Shown here: positions 12,191 to 23,399 of the stretch, piece after piece
Layout of the letters: every line of letters begins with the position of its first letter
How positions within the stretch are numbered: the stretch's first letter is position 1
Origin: Semisulcospira habei
Taxonomy: Eukaryota > Mollusca > Gastropoda > Semisulcospiridae
DNA: 64,000 nucleotides
NCBI GenBank assembly: GCA_036245525.1
Contig: BTPG01000004.1
Coordinates: 236,131,973-236,195,972, forward strand
Direction: 5' to 3'
Position numbers and translations under genes: made by a program
Notes under the pieces: generated by a model
What the model was told of the DNA's origin: nothing
Database searches by the model: none
What the model saw: only the letters and a program-made list of their open reading frames with translations

Positions 12191-12196
12191 TCTCCC
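12094..12196. repeat. (TC)n microsatellite at LINE-A 3' end
   Basis: A TC array with CTCTCCC interruptions begins directly after the TCTTGAG tail of LINE-A. Confidence 0.95.
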
Positions 12197-12977
12197 ACCG
12201 TATCCAGTCTTCCAACCGCCTTTCCAGCCATACCCCCCACCTTTCCCTCATTGGCAGTTACCCTACTTGATGGGTGGTCTGAGGCCTTAAGCTGTAGTGT
12301 AATTAAATTAATCCGTGTCTGCTCGGCACAGTGAATGTGTTAGGTAGAACTAAGACGCACCGGCCCTTGCTGTGTACATAGCGTTTACACCGACAATTGT
12401 CATTCAGTTTATTTGGTTTAGCGCCCATCGAGTCATTCAAAACTATGACTTTTTACTTTTTTTTAATAATTAATCTTGACTACGATTCAACCCGCAATCC
12501 GCGAACCGCGGACAATAGCGTGTGTTCCTATGTGCATAGGTGTGTGAGCCCTTGTATAGGTTGTGTGGACTTAATTTGAAATAATAACAGAAACGTTCGA
12601 ATTTCTGTGCATGTGTTTTAACAAGTGCTGCGGCACTTAGACATTTTTATTTAGTTTTTTACCGTGTTACGTAAATAGTGATTACTTTCTGGTAATCGGA
12701 ACTGCGAAATATTACAGACTGTTTTGACATTGGCTGTGTGTTTGCCTTTGAGGAAGCACACTGAGAACTGTTTGACTACGGAAGTCACAGTGACCTTTTG
12801 GCCTTTAGCCAGTGAATTGTCTTTGTGGACTCCAAGTTCTCTTGGCTCGAGAGACTTAACCGTACTGTGTGTGTATGTGATTTTATTTTGAGATCATCGT
12901 GCATTTTTGTGTATGTGATCCCATTTTGAGATCATAGAGGCTTTTTACAGTGACTTCACGCGAACTGACGAGAAGCG
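12197..12977 (+). other. Non-coding stretch; probable LINE-B 5' UTR at its right end
   Basis: No gene is visible. At 12871-12935 a ~38-bp unit (GTGTATGTGAT...ATTTTGAGATCAT) is repeated in tandem just before the LINE-B start codon, which suggests 5' UTR. The 5' boundary of LINE-B could not be fixed; it may lie anywhere from 12290 to 12870. Confidence 0.4.
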
Positions 12978-14501
12978 ATGCCGAAAGCTTCAATTAGCGT
13001 ACAATCACTTGGACTGAAAATCGGACACCTTAATATTTTTCACCTGTTTCACAAGGTCCCCGATATTCGTTTATTTTTAAATGAGCCATCGCACTTCCAT
13101 CTCTTTGGTCTCACGGAATCACGTCTGGGCCCAAACATAAGTGATGCTAGCTTAATTATTCCTAACTTTTCTCTAATCCGGCGTGACCCAAGCTACCCTG
13201 GACACACTGGAATAGCTGTCTATGTACATAGCTCTATCCGAAATATGGTGCGCAGACGTGAAGACCTTGAGTCCAGAGAGCTAGAGTGTGTGTGGCTGGA
13301 GGTGAAAATACCACATTCCTCTCCCATCCTTGTCGCCTTTATGTACAGAAATCCAGCTGCTACTGCTGACTGGTATGACGACTTTGTACAAGTGATGGAT
13401 AAAGTGAACGACACCGGTAAAAATGTTCTCATTCTGGGAGACTTTAACATCGATATGCTGAAACCCAAGCCTACATGGCAATCAGCGATCACTCTTTTCG
13501 GGCTAAAGCAGATGATTAAATCTCCAACGCGAGTATCACGCTCTGCTGCCACCATCATCGACCACATTTACACTAATAACCCAACAGCAATAGCGGAAAC
13601 TAATGTTTCTTCATTAGCCGTCAGTGACCACTTTCCCATCGCCTGTACATGGTCGTGCAATCTGCCCGCAAAACAAAGTCGGGACCAGCACTCGTACATA
13701 ACGTACAGATCGTTTAAAAAGCTCAATACGAATGCTTTCTTACATGATCTAAGCTATGCAGGATTTGATCAAGTGTATAACTGCACTGACCCTGACAATG
13801 CGCTCACTATATGGCTTGATCTGTTCCTCGGGGTGCTGAATAAACACGCGCCGCTAAGAAGGAAGCGAGTCCGACGCCGCGAGCCTCCCTCCTGGATAAC
13901 GGAGGAAATCAAACAAACTATGGAGGCACGAAACACCACTAAACGAGAAAAGAACTTCGCTGAGTTTAAACGTTTGTGTAACAAAGTTAAGTACTTAGTT
14001 CGAGAAGCTCAAAAGTTATTTGTTGAAAAGACAATTGAGAACGAAAAATCTCCTGCTTCTGTTTGGACTGCTTTGAATACTCTAACAAGCAACACGCGCA
14101 GGCAGACTCATATCATTCCACACGAATTCTCTGCGGAAAGCATAAACAATTGCTTTCTCTCAGCTCCAGAACAGCTACTTACTTCCAACAGCCCTGATCC
14201 GTCAGCGTATGTAATATCGGATCAACTGTCCATGTTTTGCCAGGAACGATTATCGTCCGATGATACGTTTGGTATCCCCTTTATCGCTGTTCACGAAGTC
14301 GGGCGTTATATTACGTGCCTTAAGAACAAGACATCTGCTGGTGTGGACGGTATAAATGGTTATATACTCCACATATCACTGCCTTATATTGTTGAACCCC
14401 TCACTTACATTTTTAACTTATGCATACAGTACAATACTTTTCCTGTGGCGTTTAAAAAAAGCAAAAGTTGTTCCTATACCCAAGACCAAAGATACTACTG
14501 A
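12978..14501 (+). pseudogene. LINE-B endonuclease and linker (frame to 14460)
   Basis: From ATG 12978: KIGHLNIFHL (N-terminal strand), FGLTESRLG with the catalytic Glu, LECVWLEV, MYRNPAATADWYDDF, LILGDFNIDML, IIDHIYTNN and AVSDHFPIACTW. All catalytic motifs of the EEP endonuclease are present. A Lys/Arg-rich linker follows (APLRRKRVRRREPPSW, then helices to ~14100) and the first RT segment KTSAGVDGINGYIL. The true frame leaves this one in the A7 run at 14454-14460; residues after FKKSK are out of frame up to the stop at 14501. Confidence 0.85.
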
Positions 14502-15819
14502 TGTAAATGACCTTCGTCCCATTTCTCTTCTGTCTGTTTTATCAAAGCCACTTGAGAAGCATATTCAAAAGCATCTCCTCCAGTACCTCGAAGAACGGTC
14601 CTTGTTAAATAAGTTCCAGTCCGGTTTTAGACCCAAACACTCATGCCACTCAGCATTAGTACGTATGGTCGATTCATGGCTAGATAACATCAACAATAAC
14701 AAAATGACTGGCACGGTATTCTTGGACCTGAAAAAAGCGTTCGATCTGATAAATCATGAAATCTTGCTGAGGAAACTTAATGTTTATTTCAACAACAACA
14801 GCCCGTCAGCCCTTTCATTTTTTAACTCGTATCTTTCTGCGGGAACACAAGCTGTATATGTAAATGGTAACTATTCCTTAGAGGGTAAGGTAGAGCTTGG
14901 TGTTCCTCAGGGTTCGGTTCTGGGCCCATTGTTATTTTGTATCTTTATTAATGATTTACCACTACACATCACATGTGCTAGTGCCGAGTGTGACATGTTT
15001 GCTGACGATTCGACGCTACATGTATCCGGTAAAACTGTAGCTGACATAACCAACAGCCTCCAGCAGAGCCTACAAGAAGTCTCTAAATGGTGCAGTAGAA
15101 ATAGAATGATAGTCAATCCAACTAAAACAAAAAGCATGTTAGTCACAACACGTCAGAAACATCAGCTGCAACCCGCGCCTCTAAACCTCTCATTTGAAGC
15201 TGTCCCCATAGAGCAAGTACAGCAGCACCGTTTACTAGGGGTAGTTGTAGATAACCAACTTAGTTGGCAGCCTCATCTCATACACATCGGAAAGACAATT
15301 TCAAAGAAATTATTTTTACTGTCTAAACTGAAAGCGGTCATTAATCTGAACACGCGTAAATTATTTTTCAATGGATACATCAAGCCCCACATTGATTATG
15401 CCTCAACAGTTTGGGATGGCTGTAGCGAGGTTCAGTTCAAGAAAATAAATTCGCTATACAGAAGAGCAGCCAAACTCATTATTCCTAGCTCATCTCTACC
15501 CACTGAGGCGAGGCTCGAGGCAGCTGGACTCCTTCCTCTTGACAAACACTTAGTATTTAACAAGTGCATACTAGTGCACAAAGCTCTTAAGGGTAAGGCC
15601 CCCGGCTACTTATCGGAACTCTTTACTCTTACTGAGAAGAGATACAGCACCTCTCGGAGCAACCTGAGCATAAAACGGCCCCGCATTGATTTGTATAAAT
15701 CCAGTTTGTCATACTCAGGTGGTTTCCTGTGGAATTCTATTCCTCTGCATCTACAACAAGTTAATTCCCTAGCTGCTTTTAAAGCAAAACTGTTCAAGCA
15801 CTTATCCAAGGCAACGTAA
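14453..15819 (+). CDS. LINE-B reverse transcriptase (second frame)
   Basis: After the shift the frame reads AKVVPIPKTKDTTDVND, LRPISLLSVLSKPLEKH, FQSGFRPKHSCHSALV, TGTVFLDLKKAFDLINH (first catalytic Asp), LGVPQGSVLGPLLFCIFIND, MFADDSTLH (catalytic DD), KTKSMLVTTRQKHQL, HRLLGVVVDNQLSW, then IDYASTVWDG and a C-terminal WNSIPLHL segment to TAA 15817-15819. No further stop interrupts it. One base in a homopolymer separates it from the endonuclease, so either a mutation, a sequencing error or programmed slippage is possible. Confidence 0.85.
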
Positions 15820-15936
15820 ATTTAATTATCTCGTGTTGTCTAACCATAATATATTTTTATTTCTTTTTATGCAACTATTATTTTTATTATACTATTTGCG
15901 TTCACGTGCCGTTTGTGAGGGTGCTTCCCGTATAGA

Positions 15937-16323
15937 CCTGGTCAGGGGATGCAGTGCCGGTGCACAGTTTATTCAAACGATGTGCTTAAACCGTATGTCA
16001 TTCGAATGAAAGTATATTTGTGGCGTGCCCCCCGGGTGGGAGTGTCTGGGGAGGGCTCCCGCAAACGGATATTATGACACGTGCAAACATCTTCGTATGG
16101 GTACCTGTGTGTTTTGTTAAATCATTGTTGCAGTTTGTAGTGTTGTCGTAATTCGCATTAATTTCAGTTCGATGTTGTTTGTGAGTTTAATGTAGCTTTG
16201 CCTGTTATTATATGTCAGTAGATGTAAAGAAGTACCCAACGGAGAAAGATTTTAAGCACATCGAAAATGTTTAAGCACATCGTTTGAATAAACTGTGCAC
16301 CGGCACTGCATCCCCTGACCAGG
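15937..16323. mobile_element. 387-bp MITE with 54-bp perfect inverted repeats
   Basis: The ends read CCTGGTCAGGGGATGCAGTG inward, identical for ~54 bp on both sides. They are flanked by TAGA at 15933-15936 and 16324-16327. The LINE-B 3' UTR is continuous across the site (GTATAGATGTAGC if removed). No coding sequence. A second partial copy of the terminus (TTTTAAGCACATCG) precedes the right arm. The superfamily is unknown. Confidence 0.85.
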
Positions 16324-16425
16324 TAGATGTAGCAAGGACAGATTGGAAGAAAGGCCTGTGCGCCTAATATCTCAATCCTTGATAAATAAAATTTCAGTCA
16401 GTCAGTCAGTCAGTCTCTCTCTCTC

Positions 16426-16602
16426 TGGTGTAAACGTGATGACGTTACTGACTTGCAGAGAAACATTCCTTCAGTGCGCACATTGGTAAGAATCGCGTGC
16501 TGACTATGTATCCATCATCCGGGTTTGCTGCAGTCAGGTCCCCTGTACACTGCTCACTCACTGTATACACGCTCTGTGAAACTGAACCTTCCTAATCCCT
16601 CC
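16426..16602. other. No feature recognised
   Basis: Unique-looking sequence between the LINE-B tail and a MITE; nothing supported. Confidence 0.4.
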
Positions 16603-16606
16603 TTAA

Positions 16607-16789
16607 CCCTTTCGCTGCCGAGAAAATGTGAACATCGCCTTATTACAAGAGGTATAGATCCTCATGAGCCCCCGCAATTGCGGGGGCTCATGAGGATCTA
16701 TGCTTCTTGCTGACCCTGTTCTGCCGGCCTCTGCGGTCCTTGGGCGACTGAGGTTCTCTGGCGCTGAACTGGCACTGACAGTGAAGGCG
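16607..16789. mobile_element. TTAA-flanked MITE with palindromic core
   Basis: It is bounded by TTAA at 16603-16606 and 16790-16793. Inward ends are CCCTTTCGCTGCCGAG and CGCCTTCACTGTCAG, imperfect terminal inverted repeats. It contains a perfect 48-bp palindrome at 16654-16701 centred on AATT. A related but more degraded sequence lies at 50781-50970. Confidence 0.7.
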
Positions 16790-16793
16790 TTAA

Positions 16794-17190
16794 TCACCCA
16801 GGAACAGAGCAGAACAAAATTTATTGTCGAGGGGCCCATTGAGGCCAAAGGACACAGGGATCGGACTTAACATTACTTTATATCATTCTTTAAAGGCCCA
16901 CTACCGCCGTAACTATTCAAAGATACACTTCTGTCACAAACGGTTACGAAACGCTGCACACAGGTCTAGTTATGGTTCATTTGGACACAGGACAATCCAG
17001 TTCAGCACGCGTCGTCTTAATATCAAGTAATCTGACAATGACTCCGCTCCGTTCTAGAAATACAGAGTTATCAGTACGAGAAACAGCTAAAAAATAGTTT
17101 GAAACGTTAACGGCTGCACAGAATAAGGTGCGATTGCGCATGTGCTGTTGCTGCGTGTCCAAACTGCTGTGAAAGTTCATAAGGTGTGTC
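16794..17190. other. No gene recognised
   Basis: Non-coding stretch between a MITE and the LINE-C tail; no supported feature. Confidence 0.4.
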
Positions 17191-17198
17191 GGCAAGAC

Positions 17199-17242
17199 AT
17201 CCATCCATCCATCCATCCATCTATCCATCTATCCATCTATCT
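17199..17242. repeat. (CATC)n/(TATC)n array, 3' tail of LINE-C
   Basis: Tetranucleotide repeats adjoin the C-terminal codons of the minus-strand LINE-C, where a tandem 3' tail is expected. Confidence 0.85.
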
Positions 17243-17695
17243 AGTAGTCTTGCCGACCGTTGGGGCACCACTGATGACTTGGCAACCAGCTCCCTCCATT
17301 CCTCTCTGTTCTCTGCCATTCTTAGCGTATCGCCCAGCTTCAGTCCTGTCCACTCTGAGATATTGTCCTCCCATCTTTTCCTCTGTCTTCCTCTCCTTCG
17401 TCCTCCTTGCACAGTGCCTTGCAGGATTGTTTTGGCAAGCCCTGCTGAACGCGTCACATGCCCATACCACTTCAGTTTGCGCTTTTTCACAATGGCTAAT
17501 AGGTCTTCATATGGCCCGATGGCTTGCCTGATTCTGCTTCCCACTTCCTCGTTCGTGATATGATCTCTGTATGAAATGCCCAAGCAGCCTTCGAAAACAT
17601 CTCATTTCAGTGGCTTGTACCCTCCTTTCGATGTCTGCTATGAGGGTCCATGACTCACAGGCATACAAACACGCTGAGATGACTAAGGAGCGCAT
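17243..17695 (-). pseudogene. LINE-C reverse transcriptase C-terminus
   Basis: Minus strand: MRSLVISACLYACESWTL, RRVQATEMRCFRRLLG, then in the next frame MGISYRDHITNEEV, LKWYGHVTRSAGLAKTILQG, TVQGGRRRGRQRKRWEDNI and SEWTGLKLGDTLR, the conserved thumb/connection and basic tail of this LINE group, ending in the tetranucleotide array. Confidence 0.85.
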
Positions 17696-18371
17696 GAACC
17701 GTTATAGAGCGATCGGAACACCTGCTGTCCAGACTTTTAATGATGCAATCAAACGCCAAACCTGACCCATCCGTCCCACTGTTTACTGTAATGTATAATT
17801 AAACAGTATTGTCCAGCTATCAGCATAATACTTCATCTACACGGCTGTGCAGAACACGCTTTAAGTTAGGAGCTGACGGTGCCACTGAGTGCAAGATAAA
17901 CCATCGGTGGCAGTAGCGTGGAGGCAATTAATAATTAGCGCGCGCCTAGTCATGCAGATTCAGTGGAAGAACTGTTCATGGTGCCAGAAGGGAATGCTCT
18001 TGCATTATCCTACTACTCTGTGTATCTGCTGTCAAACATTCCACAGGGTATGTAGAAAACTGAGGGAGAAGAGATAGAGAACATTAAACACAGGCATAAC
18101 ACACATCAGTAGTCCAGCAACAGAGATTATAGAAGGAATAGTTGAAGTCAGACAGTGACCTAGATAGGCTGCTCGCAGTGGGGAGTGGCTGCATACCACA
18201 GCAGCAGGTGGCTGGCCAAACTAATGAGTAGGAAATAGGGCTAACTTCACTGCTGTGTCTATGATGCAAGTGACGTGTTTTTATATTACGATATGTCCTA
18301 TGTGATTTGTGTTACTGTGAAATCATGTTTATGGCCTTTATGCTTAGACCACAATAGTTACTAAGGCATAC

Positions 18372-18444
<73 letters not shown>

Positions 18445-18451
18445 TGTGTGT

Positions 18452-18508
<57 letters not shown>

Positions 18509-18646
18509 TAGTGTGACCGTGAGTAGCTTTATTATATTTTGATGTGTTTAATGTTTTTCTTTTTAAGTTGCACAGCACCGCAACGATTTCCTAATGTATT
18601 ATTACATATGGCAATAAAGTTCTATCATCATCATCATCATCATCAT
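17696..18646 (+). mobile_element. ~950-bp retroposon fragment with (ATC)n tail inside LINE-C
   Basis: LINE-C codons ...NNILCSKIRL at 18647 continue as MRSLVISACLYACESWTL at 17695, so the interval is an insertion. The right end, CCGCAACGATTTCCTAATG... then TTCTATC(ATC)n, is a polyadenylated-type tail with GCAATAAAG and matches 4034-4088. A short frame ends near 17763 (RAIGTPAVQTFNDAIKRQT), perhaps the C-terminus of its ORF. Target duplication is at most 3 bp. It contains the GT array 18374-18507. Confidence 0.65.
18374..18507. repeat. Interrupted (GT)n microsatellite
   Basis: GT array with regular GTGGTGTG interruptions. Confidence 0.95.
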
Positions 18647-19771
18647 CAGTCTGATCTTAGAGCAGAGTATGTTGTTTCTGTCCTTCCATATGGTTTTCAG
18701 TCTTGTCAGTGCTGTTGTTGTCTGCGCAGTCCTGGACATTATTTCTGGTTTTGATCCTTCATCTGTCACAATGGCTCCTAAGTATTTGAATTTCTTAACT
18801 GTTTCCAGTTTTTGGCTTCCAACCATAATTTCGGTGCCAATGCCACTGGCGTTATTGCTTATCAGTTTTCTGCGCTGATTTCCATCCCAAACGCAATGGC
18901 TGTACTGTCCAGATTTACCACCAGCTGAGCTAGCTCCTTCTCTGTTCCTGCAAGGCCATCAATGTCGTCCGCGAAGCGCAAGTTCTTGATTGTTCTGCCT
19001 CCAATACTGACAATTCCTTCATGATCTTTCAGAGCGTCCGTCGTGATTCTTTTCAGGATGATTTTGAAAAGAGTAGGTGAAAGCAAGCAGCATTGTCTGA
19101 CTCCAACTGTAGTCCTAAACCAGTTTCCTATTTTGCCGTTGAAGCAGACTGCGCTAGTGGCCTTGTTGTAAAGGTTTTCTATTACTTGATCAGGTTGGCA
19201 TTGATGTTGTACAACTTCATGGTGGACCAAAGGGCTGCATGTCACACCCTGTCAAACGCCTTCTTAAAATCCACAAAGACATGATAGAGGTCTTGCTGGT
19301 GCTGGACGGACCTCTCACATAGAACTCTCAGGTTGAAGATCTGCTCAGTTGTGCTGCGCCCTGGTCGGAAGCCTGGCCTGTTCCTCAGCTATGATTTCCT
19401 CTGCCTGTGGCTTCAGCCTGTTCAGTAGGATCTTTAACATGACTTTGCTTGGGTGGCATATAAGACTGATCGTTTGATAATTCTGGCATTGATGTAAGTT
19501 GCCTTTTTGGGGGAGAGTTATCATAAGTGATTTGGGTCCATGGTGTGGGCCAATCCCCTGACTGCCAGATCTTATTACAGATAGTTAGTAAAGCGCTTAT
19601 GTCTTCTCCCCCTTCTTGGACTAGTTCTGCAGGGATGTCTTCTGCTCCTGCTGCCTTCCCTTTTTTCAGCGACTTCACGGCAGCCTCTACTTCTTGTCGG
19701 AGGATGGGATAGTTGTCACTGTTGGTCACTGTTGGGGTGACATGTATGCCTGTAGCTCGGTGGTTGTACAA
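18647..19771 (-). pseudogene. LINE-C reverse transcriptase, main part
   Basis: Fragments in order on the minus strand: VEAAVKSLKKGKAAGAEDIP and AELVQ (19700-19600); GLFRPGRSTTEQIF-type and FVDFKKAFDRV-type segments in another frame (19390-19250); VGVRQCCLLSPTLF (RQGC changed to RQCC); RFADDIDGLAG with the catalytic DD (about 18960); and FKYLGAIVTDEGSKPEI. Several frameshifts. Confidence 0.8.
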
Positions 19772-20715
19772 ATCTGAGCAGTACTCTTCAGAATGTCTTG
19801 GTCTTCCGTAAGACAGTTCCCTTCACTATCTTGAATGATAGAGAAGCGTCCTTGTTTTGCACTGGTCAGGTCTTTCACCAGCTGGTATGCTTTTTTGCTA
19901 TTGTTTTTGTTCAGATTTTCTCCTACGTGTTTACACTGGTCTTTAATCCACCTCTCCTTTGCCTTTTTCATGCTTTTCTTAATATCCTGGTTAATTGCCC
20001 TGTATTGTTTGGCTCCTTCACTTCTGACCTTTTTTTTTAATAAAAATTCTCGACGCTTGTCACACAGACCAAGGATGTCAGCTGTAACCCAAGGTTTCTT
20101 TGCTTGTCGGTGTTTGCCAAGGATCTCACTGGCTGTTTGGGTTACAACAGTGTTAAATGTGTTGATCAGTGTGTCCACATCCGTGTCTTCTGCACCTAGA
20201 AGTAAAAGTGATGCGAATTTTTCTCCTATCTTTGCCTGGAAGGCTTCCGCTACCTCTGGGTCTTTTAGCTTCTCGATGTCAAACTTGATTCTGGTGGGAC
20301 CATGCTTGTTGACTTTCTTCAGGCGGAGTCGGAAGGTAATCATTACTAAGTCATGGTCGCTTTCAATGTCTGCTCCTGGAAAACTTCTTGTCTTGGCAAT
20401 GTTCACACTGGTTTGGAAGCATCTCTTCACCAAGATGTAGTCAATTTGGTTATGGTTCTCTCCGTTCGGGCTGTGCCATGTCCACCTTCTGGATGCTTTG
20501 TGTGGGCCGAACGTGTTCATCAGCTTCAGATCATTTGAACTGGCAAATTCCAGGAGCCTTAGGCCTCTGTTGTTGGTCTCTACATTGCAGTAGCGTCCGC
20601 ATGTGCCTTTCCAGTTCTCAACAGCATCCTCTCCTATTTTGGCATTCCAGTCTCCCTGCACCACAAGAATGTCTTTCTTTTGGGTCTGGTCCAGGACTTC
20701 TTGCAGTTGGTCAGT
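19726..20715 (-). pseudogene. LINE-C endonuclease C-terminal half and linker
   Basis: On the minus strand: DQLQEVLDQTQKKDILVVQG, GDWNAKIGEDAVENW, LRLLEFASSNDLKLMNTF, WTWHSPNGENHNQIDYILV and GADIESDHDLVMITFRLRL, so the GDWN, DY and SDH motifs are intact. A Lys-rich linker follows to about 19760. The codons upstream of 20715 in the same frame are insertion sequence. Confidence 0.85.
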
Positions 20716-21952
20716 GTAACGCACGCAGACTTGGCCCAGTCGCACGTACAGACTCTCGCAAAACAGACGCATACACCGCCACTGACTCAGTCCGGCGCAT
20801 TCACGTGGCAAAACTCAAAACACTATTTCTATTTCTCCTATGGACCTTTATATAAATAGAAACAAACAACAAAAACACTCAAAAGATTATGTACACCACC
20901 CCTTCTCACTACAAGCACATCAACACCGCATACACATACACAGTGTAAACGCCAGGCTAGATAATTGTCTCTCACAATCCAACCTGTTTTACTGGTGTTC
21001 TCGCTTGGTAACGTTCTGTCCTCCCACGTTTAGGCGTGTAGGTCTTTCGTCGCACGCTTCCGAGTCGTCCGTTTCTCGTACCGTGGACGTCCTCCTGACT
21101 CGCTCCGTAGCGCAGTCCCTGCTGACCCGGGTGTCTCGGCACCGGTCGCTCACTCCCTGAGTGAAGAAATGACCTCGTAGTAGGTCCCTCGGCGGTAGCC
21201 TATGTTGACTGATGTCTCGGCGTCACGTCGCTCCGCTCCACACAAGAACTCTGTACAATAAAGTCCTAATATAACACTTGCTAAACTCACACATTGGATA
21301 ATATGAGGTACCTTACGTAACCTGGCTGATACCAATAACTCACACGTTTATTCACACACGTGCTTCAAAACACGAACTACTTCGCAACACACCATAACTC
21401 TCTCTACATTGAAACAGACGATAACCTGACACTCTCGCCATACATTTCATACATTGGAACAGACTATACTTAAACCAACCAAGTACTACCTTCATAACGA
21501 CTTAGGCATACACACCTCACATTCCTTAGTTATCCATCTCGGTAAATAACTACATAGAAAAATCACCGATTATCTCAACCAAACCAACATAACTGAACCA
21601 AACCAGTCAACGCTACACAACCGAATTAACTCTTACTAACGCATACTATTTTTAACTCAGTAGCTGTTAATAATACATATAAAAACATACCTGAATTCTA
21701 GGTTTCAGAGTCTTGGAATACGGCTAGCATATATCCAACATACATCCCTCCACAATGACATCCTAGCCCGTACTGAATTCCCTACAGATCTGTTCGCCTG
21801 ATCTCTCGCTAAATCCCGGTGCAAAACACTTCCCTATGATTGCACGTGGCCTCGTGCATACACGGGATATTTGTCACAAGACAAACCGCTGACAAGACCG
21901 TAGCATAAAAAAACCCTGTGTGAACTCTATGTATGGGCATAGAGCTTCATTA
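20716..21952. mobile_element. 1,237-bp insertion in LINE-C
   Basis: The LINE-C coding sequence is continuous when this interval is removed. CAGT occurs at 20712-20715 and 21953-21956, a likely 4-bp target duplication. Ends read GTAACGCACG and, inverted, TAATGAAGCTC. No long frame is present. An AATAAA lies at ~21257. A 4-bp duplication and length near 1.2 kb could fit a solo LTR or a small DNA transposon; neither is shown. Confidence 0.6.
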
Positions 21953-21956
21953 CAGT

Positions 21957-22460
21957 CATAGAAGTCTTTTATTTCCTCATCATCATATTTTGTTGTTGGA
22001 GCATAAACTTGTACAATGGTGATATTAAATGGGGTTGCCCTCAAGCGTATGGTGATAAGCCTGTTGGAGACTGGCCGACAACTCATGACAGTGTTCACGA
22101 TGTCTTTGTGGACAAGAAATCCGACACCCTGTTAGTGTTTGTCATCTCTGCCACTGTAGTACAGTTTGTGGTTTTCCTGGGTAGATGTTTCCCCAAGGTT
22201 CTTCCATCGTACTTCGCAAAGTCCTAGGATGGTCCAATGGTATCTGTTCGTTTCGTGTGTCAGTTCTTCTACCTTTCCAGGCGTTCTTAATGTTCTGACT
22301 TTCCAGGTGCCAATGCTGATGTTGTTTCTGGCACGGAGTTTTGATGGTGATGGTGCACCAGTAACACACTTAACACCTCTGCCCTGGTGCAAGACAGAAG
22401 GCGCGGTCTTTGTTCCGGGCGACGACCGATCCGGTATGGATTGAGGTAAGATTGTCATTG
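21957..22460 (-). pseudogene. LINE-C endonuclease, N-terminal part
   Basis: Minus-strand frames give ISIGTWKVRTLRTPGK, ELTHETNRYHWTILGLCEVRW (usual catalytic Glu in CEVRW), LYYSGRDDKH, then after a stop NTVMSCRPVSNRLITIRL, NITIVQVYAPTTKYDDEEIK and DFYDC, where the 1.24-kb insertion interrupts. The next LINE residues (DQLQEVLDQTQKKD) follow at 20715. Confidence 0.85.
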
Positions 22461-22937
22461 CATGTGGTGTGTCTTGGGCAAAAGAACCTGTCGGAGCCCA
22501 TCCCTCTCCAGGCTGTTAACCACAACCGAAACTCCACATAGCTTGTGGCTCGCCTTGGTCCTGGACACGTGGCCGATGAGACCCTCATGGGACTTTTTCG
22601 CCCTGTGTGGTGACTTCATCAAGGAAGTTCATACACCCGATCAGGTACCGTGTCAGCACCCTAGCCTTTGGTTATCCAAAACCTAACTTGCAAGGACAAG
22701 ACATAACAAACACAAATGGTGCAGAAACGTGTCTTCAAATTGATGTGTAATGGTACTTTAAGCTCGTTCAGTCCATACGGAATTTTGCACTTTTCTGTCG
22801 GCAGTAAGTCAATTCATTGGTGTTCATCGCGTGGCGTCTGTGTTCCTGGAGTCCCTTCCGTATTATTCCTGTGACCGCCCGTGATTCTCGCGTGGTCCGT
22901 GGTTCTTTCCCGTCTTTTAGCGTCTCCGACGGTCCGG

Positions 22938-23041
<104 letters not shown>

Positions 23042-23399
23042 CCTTTCTTACAATCTGTCCTTGCTAAGCTACTTAAGGAACACCAACCAAACAACAAAAA
23101 CTAACTAATAATAAACGTCACACACACGCATACACACACGCACACAGACACACATATACATGTAATCGTGCACATGCGCACTTTTGTACATACACATACA
23201 CACGTACGTGCGCACATAATTATCTAACATATAAGTAGGTATGATATTTTGTGTACTATCAAAAACAAGTTAGAAAACTGAACAAACAATTTGGAGGCTA
23301 GATGAAAAAAAAAATTAAAAAACATGAAGCGTATTATGTCAAAAAACAAAGAAGAAGAAAGGATCAGCATAACGATGTCTTAGGAAGGTAATCATGTAC

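Larger units (their letters stand above)
12871..16425 (+). mobile_element. LINE-B, near-intact CR1-like retrotransposon
   Basis: One endonuclease-RT polyprotein (12978-15819) has a single visible frameshift, followed by a 3' UTR interrupted by a 387-bp MITE. The 3' end has AATAAA (about 16384) and a (GTCA)n tail at 16396-16416. The family is shared with LINE-D, and more distantly with I, J and K (all with RQKHQL after the palm). CR1-superfamily placement rests on the motif set FLDLKKAFD, GVPQGSVLGP, FADDSTLH and the short-tandem 3' tail. Confidence 0.85.
17243..22690 (-). mobile_element. LINE-C, RTE-like retrotransposon split by two insertions
   Basis: The LINE reads right to left: 5' part at 22690-21957, then the 20716-21952 insertion, then endonuclease and RT at 20715-18647, then the 17696-18646 insertion, then the RT C-terminus at 17695-17243. 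The endonuclease part (WKVRTLRTPGKVEE..., GDWNAKIGED) is the type often mislabelled craniofacial development protein 2 in invertebrate genomes. Removing the insertions restores the conserved order. RTE-superfamily placement is from motif memory. Confidence 0.85.

Noticed and set aside
19726..22460. Craniofacial development protein 2-like host gene
   Set aside because: This database-style label is commonly applied to LINE endonucleases; the motifs and the adjoining RT show a retrotransposon.
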